From contig NZ_CP135275.1 of the NCBI RefSeq assembly GCF_032302195.1, positions 620,001 through 684,000 on the forward strand: DNA of 64,000 nt. The letters run 5' to 3'. The stretch is from Paenibacillus sp. MMS20-IR301. Its GTDB lineage: Bacteria > Bacillota > Bacilli > Paenibacillales > Paenibacillaceae. Positions 53,636 through 62,619 of the stretch are shown here, one piece after another (the first letter of the stretch is position 1; each line of letters starts with the position of its first letter). The position numbers were made by a program, and so were the translations under genes. The notes below the pieces were generated by a model that did not search any database, had not been told where the DNA came from, and saw only the letters and a program-made list of their open reading frames with translations.

Positions 53636-55324
53636 ATGGAAAGAAATAACTTTCAAAAATGGTCCGGGGTCATGTTATCGGCAGTGATGGTATTGGGGCT
53701 CGCGGCTTGCTCGGGTTCAAACGGAAACAACAACGCGAGTAAAACTCCGGCGCCGGCGAACACCGAGGTGAAGGGCAACCAAACGGAAGAGAAGACTTTG
53801 GACTACAGCTTTGGGGAGAATCAGACCTTCCACTCGAGCGAACCGGTCACCTATTCAATGATGTACAGCGACCACGAAAACTACCCGTACAGCAAAGACT
53901 GGAGATTCTGGAGTGCGGTTCAGGAAAGAACAAATGTTAACTTCGATTTGGCCATCACAGCCAGAACGGAATACGAAAACCAGAAATCGCTGCTCGTTAA
54001 CAGCGGTGACGCTCCTTACATCATTCCGAAGACGTATGAAGAGTCGGCTTTCGTCGCCGGCGGTCAAATCGTGCCGGTCAGCGACTGGATACAGTATATG
54101 CCGAATTATTTGAAAGCGGTTAAAGATTGGGGCTTGGAAGAAGATTTGAAAGCCAAGCTGCAGGCGGATGGCAAATATTATGTGCTTCCTGGTCTTTGGG
54201 AGGTTGCCGGGGGCGGATATTCCTATATCATCCGCAAGGACATTTTCGAGGCGGCGGGCATTGACGTTGAGGCCGAGGAAGGAAATTGGACATACGAAGA
54301 TTTCTATGCAGCGCTTAAGAAAGTCAAGGAGTATACCAAAAAAGACTATGTGTTCTCCGATGAATTCAAAGGCGACTCCACGCTGAATATTGCCGGGGTG
54401 GCTTACGGCGTAACCGCAGGTTGGGGTAAGGCAAACGGAATGAAGTTTGACCACGATAAAAATCAGTTTTATTTTGCCGATGCATCGGATGACTTCAAAT
54501 CTTATGTCACTTATTTCAATAAGCTGATTAACGAAAAGATCATGGACCCGGAATCGTTCACCCAGGAGGATGACGCGGCCCAAGCCAAGTTCTTTAAAGG
54601 CGACAGCTTCGTGATTAACGGCAACTATCAGCTGCTGGCTGATTTCCAGACGAAGATGCAGGACCCTAATGCCGAACTCTACATGATTGTACAACCAGGC
54701 GGTCCTAAAGGAATGCTGCAAATGGAAACATCCCGCCTTGAGAACGGGGTTATGATCAGTCAAAACGCACTGGACGATTTAGGTGAAGAGGAATTTATCA
54801 AAATGCTGCGTCTGGTCGACTGGCTGTGGTACTCTGATGAAGGACATACGCTCAGCTTATGGGGCGTGGAAGGGGAAACCTACACCAAGGATGCAAGCGG
54901 CAACTTTGTGCTCGATCCCGATATTACGTATAACGGCATGAACGTCGATACGGCAACGAAAAAACTGAACGCCGATTTTGGTTTCGGCAATGGCATGTTT
55001 GCCTATGGCGGTTCCGCTAAGCTCAAGCTGTCCAAAATGACAGAAGGGGAACGGGACTACAACGACCGGATCTTCGCCACGCGTGAGCCGCGGAAGATTG
55101 ATCCGCCAATCATGGCGAATCCCGACCAGAGTGAACAGATGAACCTGATCCAAACCCCGCTGATGGACTATGTCAGCACGATGACTTTGAAATTTGTTAC
55201 CGGCCAGGAGAGCCTTGCGAACTGGGATGTCTATGTTGCAGCTGTGAAAGCAAACGGCAGTGAGCGTTATGAACAAATGGCCAACGAAGTGTTTGAAAGT
55301 ACAAAAAGTCTGCTGGGATATTAA
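53636..55324 (+). CDS. Sugar ABC transporter substrate-binding lipoprotein
   Basis: The 562-residue precursor has a lipobox LAAC (C25), an Asn/Thr/Pro-rich linker and a solute-binding domain of the long LipO type (VTYSMMYSDHENYPYSKDWRFWSAVQERTNVNFDLAI). TAAGGAGG precedes ATG 53636. It completes the transporter with the two permeases upstream. A clear terminator follows, which limits read-through into the GH2 gene and should make the binding protein the last well-expressed gene of the GH3 operon. Confidence 0.88.
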   Translation: MERNNFQKWSGVMLSAVMVLGLAACSGSNGNNNASKTPAPANTEVKGNQTEEKTLDYSFGENQTFHSSEPVTYSMMYSDHENYPYSKDWRFWSAVQERTNVNFDLAITARTEYENQKSLLVNSGDAPYIIPKTYEESAFVAGGQIVPVSDWIQYMPNYLKAVKDWGLEEDLKAKLQADGKYYVLPGLWEVAGGGYSYIIRKDIFEAAGIDVEAEEGNWTYEDFYAALKKVKEYTKKDYVFSDEFKGDSTLNIAGVAYGVTAGWGKANGMKFDHDKNQFYFADASDDFKSYVTYFNKLINEKIMDPESFTQEDDAAQAKFFKGDSFVINGNYQLLADFQTKMQDPNAELYMIVQPGGPKGMLQMETSRLENGVMISQNALDDLGEEEFIKMLRLVDWLWYSDEGHTLSLWGVEGETYTKDASGNFVLDPDITYNGMNVDTATKKLNADFGFGNGMFAYGGSAKLKLSKMTEGERDYNDRIFATREPRKIDPPIMANPDQSEQMNLIQTPLMDYVSTMTLKFVTGQESLANWDVYVAAVKANGSERYEQMANEVFESTKSLLGY

Positions 55325-55331
55325 ATCGGCA

Positions 55332-55374
55332 CAGGAGCCTGGCACACCTTTGCGGTGTACCGGGTTCTTTTTTG
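55332..55374 (+). terminator. Rho-independent terminator
   Basis: GAGCCTGG-c-ACACC pairs with GGTGT-a-CCGGGTTC (one mismatch, two G-U), followed by six T. It is only about 20 bases before the GH2 start. Confidence 0.8.
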
Positions 55375-55392
55375 TAAGAAGGGGGAGTATCA

Positions 55393-58300
55393 ATGAGCCG
55401 GAGCAAATGTTTCAATAACGATTGGCTGTTTTCTAAACATCCTCTTCACACGGACTTCGAGTCTGTAATAACCGGCAAGGCTGACTGGAAATCCGTAACT
55501 GTTCCCCATGATTGGCTGATTGGTGATTCATATCACCTTTACGAGGACGGAGATGGCTGGTACCGCAAAGCTTTTGTTCTGCCTGAGCAAGCTCCTGGAA
55601 CCCGGTTAACCTTACGTTTCGAAGGGGTATACATGGATTCGGCGTTCTATGTAAATGGCCATGCCGCGGGCGTCTGGAAATACGGTTATTCGACCTTTGA
55701 AATCGATATTACTCCATTCGCGAAAGCGGGGACTAATGAAATTTATGTCCATGTCGTTCATCAGTCTCCCAATTCCCGTTGGTACACCGGCGCCGGGATA
55801 TACCGGTCTGTGTGGTTAAAGTCATATCCCGATACCCATATGGCAGCAGACGGGATCTATATTTCGACCTCACATGACAACGAAACCTGGTTTGTGGAGG
55901 CTAGCACAGAAATAGTAATAGGAGAACAAAGACGCGGGGCTTCAACCTCAGACCTGAAGCTGCGCTATCACGTAATTGATAACGACGGCAAATCCGTGGC
56001 TGTGACCGAGGCTGCTTTATCCGGCGCCAAGAAGAACGGTTCATTAATGTGTGCAGGCACCCGGATTCCTATAGAAAAGCCTGAATTATGGGATATCAGC
56101 CGGCCTTACTGCTACACACTTACAGTGGAGCTGATAGATGGTGATGCGGTTATCGAAGCAGAAACACAAAGCTTTGGATTCCGTATGATCAAGTTCGACA
56201 GCCGGCAAGGATTCTTCTTGAACGGAAGGCATGTTAAGCTCCAGGGTGTCTGCCAGCATCATGACCTTGGCGCGCTTGGTGCTGCTGTGAACAAGACGGC
56301 TCTGCGCCGTCAGCTGGTCCTGCTGCAGGAGATGGGTGTGAATGCCATCCGTACCGCGCATAATATGCCTGCTGTAGAGCTGATGGAGCTGGCGGATGAG
56401 CTGGGGCTGCTCATCGTCTCGGAAGCCTTCGATATGTGGGAGCGCAGCAAGACACCTTATGATTATGCCCGGTTCTATCCGCAGTGGTGGAAGCGGGATA
56501 TTGCCAGCTGGGTAAGGCGGGATCGCAACCGGCCGAGTCTCATCATGTGGAGCATCGGCAACGAGATTTATGACACGCATGCTGACAGCCGCGGCCAGGA
56601 GCTGACCCGGGAGCTGATGGACGAAGTGCTGCTCCATGATCCGCAGCGCAATGCCTTCGTGACGATCGGCTCCAACTTTATGCCTTGGGAGAATGCACAG
56701 AAATGTGCCGATATCGTCAAGGTGGCGGGCTATAACTATGCTGAGAAATATTACGGGCAGCACCATGAGGAGCACCCGGACTGGATTATTTACGGCAGTG
56801 AGACCTGCTCGACAGTGCAGAGCCGGGGAGTCTACCACTTCCCGCTGGCTCAATCTGTTCTGGCTGATGATGATCAGCAATGCTCTTCTCTGGGGAACAG
56901 TTCTACCAGCTGGGGCGCCAAAAGCACGGAGGCCTGCATCACCGCAGACCGGGATGCCTCCTTCTCGCTGGGACAGTTTATCTGGACGGGCTTTGACTAT
57001 ATCGGGGAGCCGACTCCCTACCATACCAAGAACTCTTATTTCGGACAGCTGGACACCGCAGGCTTTCCCAAGGATTCCTATTACATTTATCAGGCAGAAT
57101 GGACAGATTACCGTACGCATCCGATGATTCATATCTTCCCTCACTGGGACTTCTCGCCGGGTCAGCTGATTGATGTGCGGGTCTGCTCGAATGCTCCGCG
57201 CATCGAGCTGTTCTTGAATGATGTCTCGCAGGGCAGCGTGAATATCGATCATGTGAACGGACATAAGCTGCTTGGAGAATGGCAGCTGCCTTATGCAGAG
57301 GGGGTTCTGCGTGCAGTTGCTTATGGTGAGCAGGGGAATGTAATTGCTACGGAGCAGATTTCCTCCTTCGGGAATGCAGCTTCGCTGGTGCTAACCCCTG
57401 ACAAGCGGGAAATGACCGCAGACGGTACGGGCCTTATTTTCGTAACGGTCAGCACACTAGATCAGTCCGGGCGTCCGGTAGCCAATGCCAATAACCGGAT
57501 TCACCTGAGCGTGGACGGCCCGGGCAGGCTGATCGGTTTGGATAACGGGGACAGCACGGACTATGATTCCTACAAAGGCGTAAGCCGCCGCCTGTTCAGC
57601 GGTAAGCTGCTGGCGGTGATTGCCGGTACACTGGAAGCCGGGACGATTACGCTGCGTGCGGCTTCAGCGGGGGTAGCTGCTGCCGAGGTTCAACTGCAGT
57701 CCGTTCTTCCGGCTCCGGGAACCGTACCTGAAGACGGACTATACCTGTATGCGCATAATCCGCAGGAAGCAGATGCTTCCGCCGCCGGAATGCCGCAGCC
57801 GGGGGAAGCGGACGATATCCCGGTCCGGAAGCTGGAGATCATCTGCCCGGAAGGCAATGTTCTGACGCCCGGGCAGCCGTCACTTCCGGTCCGGGTGAAG
57901 CTGCATCCGCCGGATGCCTCCTGGCGGGAGGTGGAGTGGCGCATTACCAATGCAGCCGGAATCGATACGAATATTGCTGCAATGGAGACGGACGGCCATG
58001 AAGCAGTTATCACAGGCCTGGGAGACGGGGATGTGTATATCCGCTGCGGCACAGCCAACGGAGCAGACAGCATCCGGCTCTATTCACAGATGGAATTGAA
58101 GCTTACAGGCTTCGGCCGGGCTTGTCTGAATCCGTATGAATTTGTATCTTCCGGGTATCACAGCAGCCGCAGCACGAATCTCACTAACGGCAACGAACGG
58201 GGGGTCGCAACAGCCCGGGAAGGGGAGAGCCGGATCTGCTTTGAGCGGATTGACTTCGGGGAGTACGGAGCGGATGAAATCATCCTGCCAATATTCTCGT

Positions 58301-58893
58301 TGGATGACCTTGAATTCCCCATAGAAATATGGGAAGGCATTCCGGGGGATAGCACGGCAGCGCTGCTCACCACCGTCACGTACCAGAAGCCTTCCATCTG
58401 GAATGTGTATCAGGAGGCGTGTTATAGGCTGCCTAAGCGTTTGACCGGCATAACTTCCCTGTCCTTCGTCCTGCGGAAGAAAATCCATCTGAAAGGCTTC
58501 TCGTTTGTCCGCAAGCAAAAAGCGTTCGAGCGTCTTGACGCAATAGCTAATAACGCGGTTTACGGGGATTCCTTCACTGTGACCGGGGATGCCATTGAGG
58601 GGATCGGCAATAATGTTTCGCTGGTTTATACAGGAATGGACTTTGGCGGGGCGGAATGCTCAAGGATTGTAATCTGCGGGCGCTCCGCACTCGCAGGCAA
58701 CACGCTGCAGATTCTTTTCGGCGGTCCTGATGGTGAATCCAAACAGCTGATTGAATTCGCCGGAAGCGGCAGTTACACGGAACGTGAATTCGTTCTGGAG
58801 CCGCCGGTAAGCGGCAGCCGGACAGTCACTTTCCTGTTCCTGCCAGGCAGCCGGTTTGACTTCAAGTGGTTCCGGTTCCTGCCGTCCGTGTAG
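55393..58893 (+). CDS. Large glycoside hydrolase family 2 enzyme
   Basis: The 1166-residue enzyme has the GH2 sugar-binding domain (WKSVTVPHDWLIGD; GWYRKAF; TGAGIYRSVWL), an immunoglobulin-like domain, then a TIM barrel with acid/base E391 (WSIGNEIYD) and nucleophile E470 (YGSETCSTV). After about residue 620 come further Ig-like domains and a C-terminal carbohydrate-binding-like domain (about 880-1166). There is no signal peptide. The long C-terminus resembles beta-galactosidases of the DUF4982 type; beta-glucuronidase is another option in this uronate locus. GGGGGAG precedes ATG 55393. A terminator lies just upstream, so a separate promoter or partial read-through is needed. Confidence 0.87.
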   Translation: MSRSKCFNNDWLFSKHPLHTDFESVITGKADWKSVTVPHDWLIGDSYHLYEDGDGWYRKAFVLPEQAPGTRLTLRFEGVYMDSAFYVNGHAAGVWKYGYSTFEIDITPFAKAGTNEIYVHVVHQSPNSRWYTGAGIYRSVWLKSYPDTHMAADGIYISTSHDNETWFVEASTEIVIGEQRRGASTSDLKLRYHVIDNDGKSVAVTEAALSGAKKNGSLMCAGTRIPIEKPELWDISRPYCYTLTVELIDGDAVIEAETQSFGFRMIKFDSRQGFFLNGRHVKLQGVCQHHDLGALGAAVNKTALRRQLVLLQEMGVNAIRTAHNMPAVELMELADELGLLIVSEAFDMWERSKTPYDYARFYPQWWKRDIASWVRRDRNRPSLIMWSIGNEIYDTHADSRGQELTRELMDEVLLHDPQRNAFVTIGSNFMPWENAQKCADIVKVAGYNYAEKYYGQHHEEHPDWIIYGSETCSTVQSRGVYHFPLAQSVLADDDQQCSSLGNSSTSWGAKSTEACITADRDASFSLGQFIWTGFDYIGEPTPYHTKNSYFGQLDTAGFPKDSYYIYQAEWTDYRTHPMIHIFPHWDFSPGQLIDVRVCSNAPRIELFLNDVSQGSVNIDHVNGHKLLGEWQLPYAEGVLRAVAYGEQGNVIATEQISSFGNAASLVLTPDKREMTADGTGLIFVTVSTLDQSGRPVANANNRIHLSVDGPGRLIGLDNGDSTDYDSYKGVSRRLFSGKLLAVIAGTLEAGTITLRAASAGVAAAEVQLQSVLPAPGTVPEDGLYLYAHNPQEADASAAGMPQPGEADDIPVRKLEIICPEGNVLTPGQPSLPVRVKLHPPDASWREVEWRITNAAGIDTNIAAMETDGHEAVITGLGDGDVYIRCGTANGADSIRLYSQMELKLTGFGRACLNPYEFVSSGYHSSRSTNLTNGNERGVATAREGESRICFERIDFGEYGADEIILPIFSLDDLEFPIEIWEGIPGDSTAALLTTVTYQKPSIWNVYQEACYRLPKRLTGITSLSFVLRKKIHLKGFSFVRKQKAFERLDAIANNAVYGDSFTVTGDAIEGIGNNVSLVYTGMDFGGAECSRIVICGRSALAGNTLQILFGGPDGESKQLIEFAGSGSYTEREFVLEPPVSGSRTVTFLFLPGSRFDFKWFRFLPSV

Positions 58894-58898
58894 CAATA

Positions 58899-58942
58899 AG
58901 GGATATCCCAAACAGCCATTCCATGGCCTTTGAGATATCCCT
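58899..58942. terminator. Hairpin between convergent genes, probable terminator
   Basis: AGGGATATC (58899-58907) and GATATCCCT (58934-58942) form a 9-bp perfect stem. The inner part CCAAACAGCCATTCCATGG is nearly that of the hairpin at 48289. The T run is weak. Confidence 0.5.
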
Positions 58943-58966
58943 ATTGTTTGTGGCGGTTGAAGCGAA

Positions 58967-60286
58967 CTAATATACCCGCTCGTCATCCCCCGCTTGGCCA
59001 ATCCGCACCTCAATCAGCTTCAAAGCGCTGACAGCTCTGATCGCATGCTGTTGTCCCCTGGTTATTGTAAATATTCCGCCTGCCTGTGCTGCGGCTGCAA
59101 GCCCGTTCATCTTGACCTCTCCGTGACCGGATATAATTATCCATGTCTTGGCAGAGTGCTGACAGTCCATTTCAGGTATTTCATGTTCCGGCAGCAGTGT
59201 CAGCTGGATCGTAAGTGTTAACCCGGTGCCGTTTGCCGTCCTGTCCAGGAGAGTATAGCTCCCCCATGCGGCTTCTCCATACCCTGGCTCCTTAACGGAA
59301 TGCTCTTGCAGAATGTCCTTGATGCGGTTTGCTTCCTTCTTGGCGGCAATCAGAATGCCTTCCGGACTTCCTACGGCAATTATACCGGGAACACCGATGA
59401 CATGCAGCGGAACGTTCAGTTCGTTGACAATATGGGTGTCCCGGGCTTCACCCCAGATTGCCCCGTTTCCAATAACTGGTGTCTGCAGCCGGGCAGCCAG
59501 TGTACTCCAGCTTCCCAGATCCCCCCATTCCCCTTCATGCCGCAATACGACTGCTTTGGCGCTGCGCTCTGCGACTTCTTTATCAAAGCTGCGGACCGGG
59601 AGTCCGGGATATTGCTCTATAAATGCTGCGGCATCGGTGGGCAGTCCCATCTTCTCCAGATGAGAGAGCATGAAACTTAGCGTAAAAGCAAAAACTCCGC
59701 AGTTCCATAACGCGTGTGCCTCAATCAATTCCTGCGCACGTACTATTTCCGGCTTCTCCTCAAAAGTGAGTACTTTAGCATAAGCGTCAGTTGAACCCGG
59801 CTCCGGAATAATATAGCCGTACTGATCCGAAGGGGCAGACGGTTTTGTGCCCAGCAGAGCAAGATCAGCCCCTGAGGCAGCTAGTACATCTGTGAATTCA
59901 TGGAACTTCAGGAAAAAGCTCTCGTCCGCGTACATATCTGCCGGAGCTACGCACAGGATATCTTCCGGCTTGGCCTTGCCTGCAGAATAGAGATGCAAGG
60001 CTCCAAGCGCGGCCGCCGTAAAGGTGCCGCGCTTATGCGGTTCTCCGATTACCGGATAGCAGTTCCCGGTATACCTCCGGACAAGGCCCGCCTGATCCTG
60101 ATGCGCGGCGAACAATAAGGATTCATCAAGTCCGGCATGGCGGAGCTGGCGGCACACCCGCCCGATCATCGATTCGGTGCCTCCTCCAGGTGCAGGGAGC
60201 AGGCGGAGAAACATCTTGGAGCGGATCCGGCCGGACAGGGGCCACAGCCGCTGGCCGGAGCCCCCGCATAAAAGAATAGTGTGCAA
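58967..60286 (-). CDS. Mannose-1-phosphate guanylyltransferase-like protein
   Basis: The 439-residue protein has a nucleotidyltransferase domain (1 to about 290; GGSGQRLWPLSGRIRSKMFLRLL, VAPADMY, EEKP, NCGVFAF) and a C-terminal cupin of the mannose-6-phosphate isomerase type (HSAKTWIIISGHGEVKMNG). It would make GDP-mannose. The usual signature GGSGTRLWPLSR...PKQF is altered at several positions, although the lysine remains. TTG 60286 is used because AAGGAGG lies 9 bases upstream. It follows a DUF6492-like gene by 14 bases; together they suggest surface glycan synthesis. Confidence 0.8.
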   Translation of the reverse strand: MHTILLCGGSGQRLWPLSGRIRSKMFLRLLPAPGGGTESMIGRVCRQLRHAGLDESLLFAAHQDQAGLVRRYTGNCYPVIGEPHKRGTFTAAALGALHLYSAGKAKPEDILCVAPADMYADESFFLKFHEFTDVLAASGADLALLGTKPSAPSDQYGYIIPEPGSTDAYAKVLTFEEKPEIVRAQELIEAHALWNCGVFAFTLSFMLSHLEKMGLPTDAAAFIEQYPGLPVRSFDKEVAERSAKAVVLRHEGEWGDLGSWSTLAARLQTPVIGNGAIWGEARDTHIVNELNVPLHVIGVPGIIAVGSPEGILIAAKKEANRIKDILQEHSVKEPGYGEAAWGSYTLLDRTANGTGLTLTIQLTLLPEHEIPEMDCQHSAKTWIIISGHGEVKMNGLAAAAQAGGIFTITRGQQHAIRAVSALKLIEVRIGQAGDDERVY

Positions 60287-60300
60287 GGCTGTCTGCCTCC

Positions 60301-61116
60301 TTAGGGCTTGCCTGGAGTGGAATATCCCTTGCGCTGATGAAAGGACAGCGAACGGTAGGAACGGGCGAGCTTACGGATCTTTTCTTTTCCAAGAAGAGCC
60401 GCAGGGGTTTTCAATGCTTTATTGTTTGCATTCTTGAGCAGCACAGAGGCGCTGTTCCCGCTGTACACATAGTTGGCATAAGTTTCGAATTCGGAGAACC
60501 CGAATTGCTTTTTTTTGTTGATACTGCGCAGGACCGCGGCATGCCAGGACATCCCGTGGCGGGCTTCGATGGTACGTTTCAGTGCAGCCAGCTTCGCGGA
60601 CTCAAACAGCATGTAATGGGTAACGAAAGACTTGGGTGATGGCGCGGCGGTGCCAAACAGCTTCCGGTAGGTACGAAAATACTCCCGCTGGCTCCAATTG
60701 CGGCAATAAAAGATAGTCCGTCCTTCAGAACGGAAGAGGTGAGGGCGGATTAGTACCGTATCGGCATCGACAACCAGAAAGAATTTTTCACGGCAAATAT
60801 GATTTCCGTTCATTTTGAGCAGCTGCTGATACAGCCAGCCGGACCGGTTCCAGCGGGAGGAGGAGTAGCGGATATCTTTTTTGGTAAAAGGGAGCACGGT
60901 AGCTTCGTTCACAAAAATGCAGTTTTTCCGGGAACATAATGCCCTGATTCTGCTGCTGTCCGGTGAAACAATATAAATATTGCTGATGGGATGGCGGACA
61001 TAACGGCGGAGGCTGTCAATGACATAAGGGAGGGTTGCAAGATCCTTTTCAATGGCCGGGATCAGGATGTCAATAGCCGGCCCGTTTTTTGATGCATTAG
61101 CTGAAGAAGCTGACAT
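60301..61116 (-). CDS. DUF6492-like glycosyltransferase-fold protein
   Basis: The 271-residue protein has IDILIPAIEKDLATLPYVIDSLRRYVRHPISNIYIVSP at the start and a DXD-type metal site in FFLVVDADTVLIRPH, followed by FVTHYMLFES and a basic C-terminus. This fits the GT-A-like DUF6492 family found in polysaccharide loci. ATG 61116 is chosen because GGAGATG lies just upstream; the longer frame is Cys-rich and unlike the family. It is the first gene of an operon with the guanylyltransferase-like gene. The sugar and acceptor are unknown. Confidence 0.7.
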   Translation of the reverse strand: MSASSANASKNGPAIDILIPAIEKDLATLPYVIDSLRRYVRHPISNIYIVSPDSSRIRALCSRKNCIFVNEATVLPFTKKDIRYSSSRWNRSGWLYQQLLKMNGNHICREKFFLVVDADTVLIRPHLFRSEGRTIFYCRNWSQREYFRTYRKLFGTAAPSPKSFVTHYMLFESAKLAALKRTIEARHGMSWHAAVLRSINKKKQFGFSEFETYANYVYSGNSASVLLKNANNKALKTPAALLGKEKIRKLARSYRSLSFHQRKGYSTPGKP

Positions 61117-61345
61117 GGATTCATCTCCGTACCTGTATTGACACTTGAGCGTCTGCAGTAAGTTATGCCCGTGATTGAACGGTTGACAGGGCAAGCACTC
61201 TCCACAGGAGCACAAAATAAACATATTTTCATGTACGGGACAGATGCTTTATACAGCTCTGCCTTCTTATGCATAGGATGCAGCGGTTGATAAATCTAGG
61301 GAGGATTACTGTTAATCATTCCTTCTCGGACAGGAGAGTGCGTGC

Positions 61346-62101
61346 GTGAGCGCCAAACAGGTTCAGTCAGGACAGAGCAAATGGTATAAAACCCAATTGC
61401 TGCTTAAGAACAACACCATTCATCCCTTCATCCCCGATACCCGGAAGTTCACCAAACACAATCTCAAGCAGATGATTCACAGCTATGGAATGATCTATGT
61501 CAAGCCGGAACGGGGAACCTATGGCAATGGGGTGATCCGCGCTGAGCGGGGGGAGCGTCAGGGGTATGCGTACCAGTATGAGGAAACGCTGCGCCAGTTC
61601 GATACTTTTGAAGCTTTTCATAACAGTCTCGCGAAGAAGATCGGCAAAAGGAGCTATCTGGTTCAAAAAGGCATCCATCTGCTGAAGCATAACGGGCGGC
61701 GCTTCGATATCCGTGTGATGGTGCAGCTTAGTCCCAAAGGTGTCTGGGAAGCCACCGGGATCATCGGCCGGCTCGGGCATCCGCGTAAAATAGTGACGAA
61801 CTACCACAGCGGCGGCAAGCCGACTGCGGTTGAGCAATTGCTCTCTACCCATCTGTCAGCCCAGCAGCTCATGCACTTGAAGGGAGAACTGAACCGGTTG
61901 GGCATACGCATAGCGGCTCAAATGCAGAAGACCTACCCGCACCACCGGCAATTCGGTGTAGATATCGGTCTCGACCGGACGCTGAAGCCGTGGATTATTG
62001 AAGTAAACATGAATCCTGACCCGTATATTTTCAATCAGCTGAAGGATAAATCCATGTACCGCAGAGTCATGAGATACCGGCGGCTTGGCCTCACGAAATG
62101 A
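61346..62101 (+). CDS. YheC/YheD-family ATP-grasp protein
   Basis: The 251-residue protein starts at GTG 61346 behind AGGAGAG. It shows the ATP-grasp features of the YheC/YheD group: MIYVKPERGTYGNGVIRAERG, YLVQKGIHLLKHNGRRFDIRVMVQ and FGVDIGLDRTLKPWIIEVNMNPDP, the last containing the metal-binding E and N. In Bacillus these are endospore coat-associated proteins of unknown reaction. It lacks the long N-terminal part of full YheC/D proteins, so it is a short form. It diverges from the DUF6492-like gene. Confidence 0.85.
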   Translation: MSAKQVQSGQSKWYKTQLLLKNNTIHPFIPDTRKFTKHNLKQMIHSYGMIYVKPERGTYGNGVIRAERGERQGYAYQYEETLRQFDTFEAFHNSLAKKIGKRSYLVQKGIHLLKHNGRRFDIRVMVQLSPKGVWEATGIIGRLGHPRKIVTNYHSGGKPTAVEQLLSTHLSAQQLMHLKGELNRLGIRIAAQMQKTYPHHRQFGVDIGLDRTLKPWIIEVNMNPDPYIFNQLKDKSMYRRVMRYRRLGLTK

Positions 62102-62278
62102 GTCTCGGCGCATACTCGCAGGCTTGCCCGGCTGGGCAGGTCTTTATTTAATTGTGCACCCGTGTGTATGAACCAGTTTGTTTCACACAAGTGACTCTAA
62201 GCTGCAGGCCGCCTCTATAGCTAAATACCGCTGCTTTATAGTAAAATTAGATAAATTTACTTACCGAGGAGCTGTCCC

Positions 62279-62508
62279 ATGCTGGACATAATCAGATCAA
62301 AGCACGCATTCCCCACCGGTATCCGCTTTTGCTGGTCGACCGGATCACCGGGCAAGAAGAGGGGAAGCGGGCAACGGGAATCAAGAATGTGAGTATCGGC
62401 GAGCCGTATATGACCGGGCATTTCCCCGGCTATCCGGTGATGCCGGGTGTATTAATCGTTGAAGCCCTGTGCAGTGCGGAGATAATGTTCGCTTTCAGCG
62501 GGCAATAA
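62279..62508 (+). pseudogene. Degenerate FabZ-like hydroxyacyl-ACP dehydratase
   Basis: After a plausible ribosome site (GAGGAG) and ATG 62279 the frame codes MLDI. A one-base deletion near 62291 moves the homology to another frame, which then reads [49 protein letters not shown] and stops at 62508. The FabZ active-site His (PHRYP) and Glu (VEAL) are kept, but the protein would be about 75 residues, half the usual length, with the second half of the hot-dog fold missing. It is a decayed copy, or a sequencing error plus a truncation. Confidence 0.7.
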
Positions 62509-62556
62509 CGGGCGGAAAAGGCGGCTGAATAAAAATCATGATAATAAGTGTTGTAT

Positions 62557-62602
62557 TTAAAACGGTTTCATGCTATTTTATAAACTATAAAAACGTTTTT
62601 AT
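62557..62602. promoter_or_regulatory. LacI-type operator and cre-like site upstream of the LacI gene
   Basis: ATAAAAACGTTTTTAT (62587-62602) is a perfect CG-centred 16-base palindrome, 17 bases before the LacI start, as for autorepression. TTAAAACGGTTTCA (62557-62570), read on the minus strand, fits the cre pattern at 9 of 10 fixed positions. Confidence 0.6.
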
Positions 62603-62619
62603 TACAGAGGAACATTGAT

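Noticed and set aside
56086..57264. 392-codon minus-strand frame inside the GH2 gene
   Set aside because: Antisense of the catalytic barrel that contains both catalytic glutamates; no independent support.
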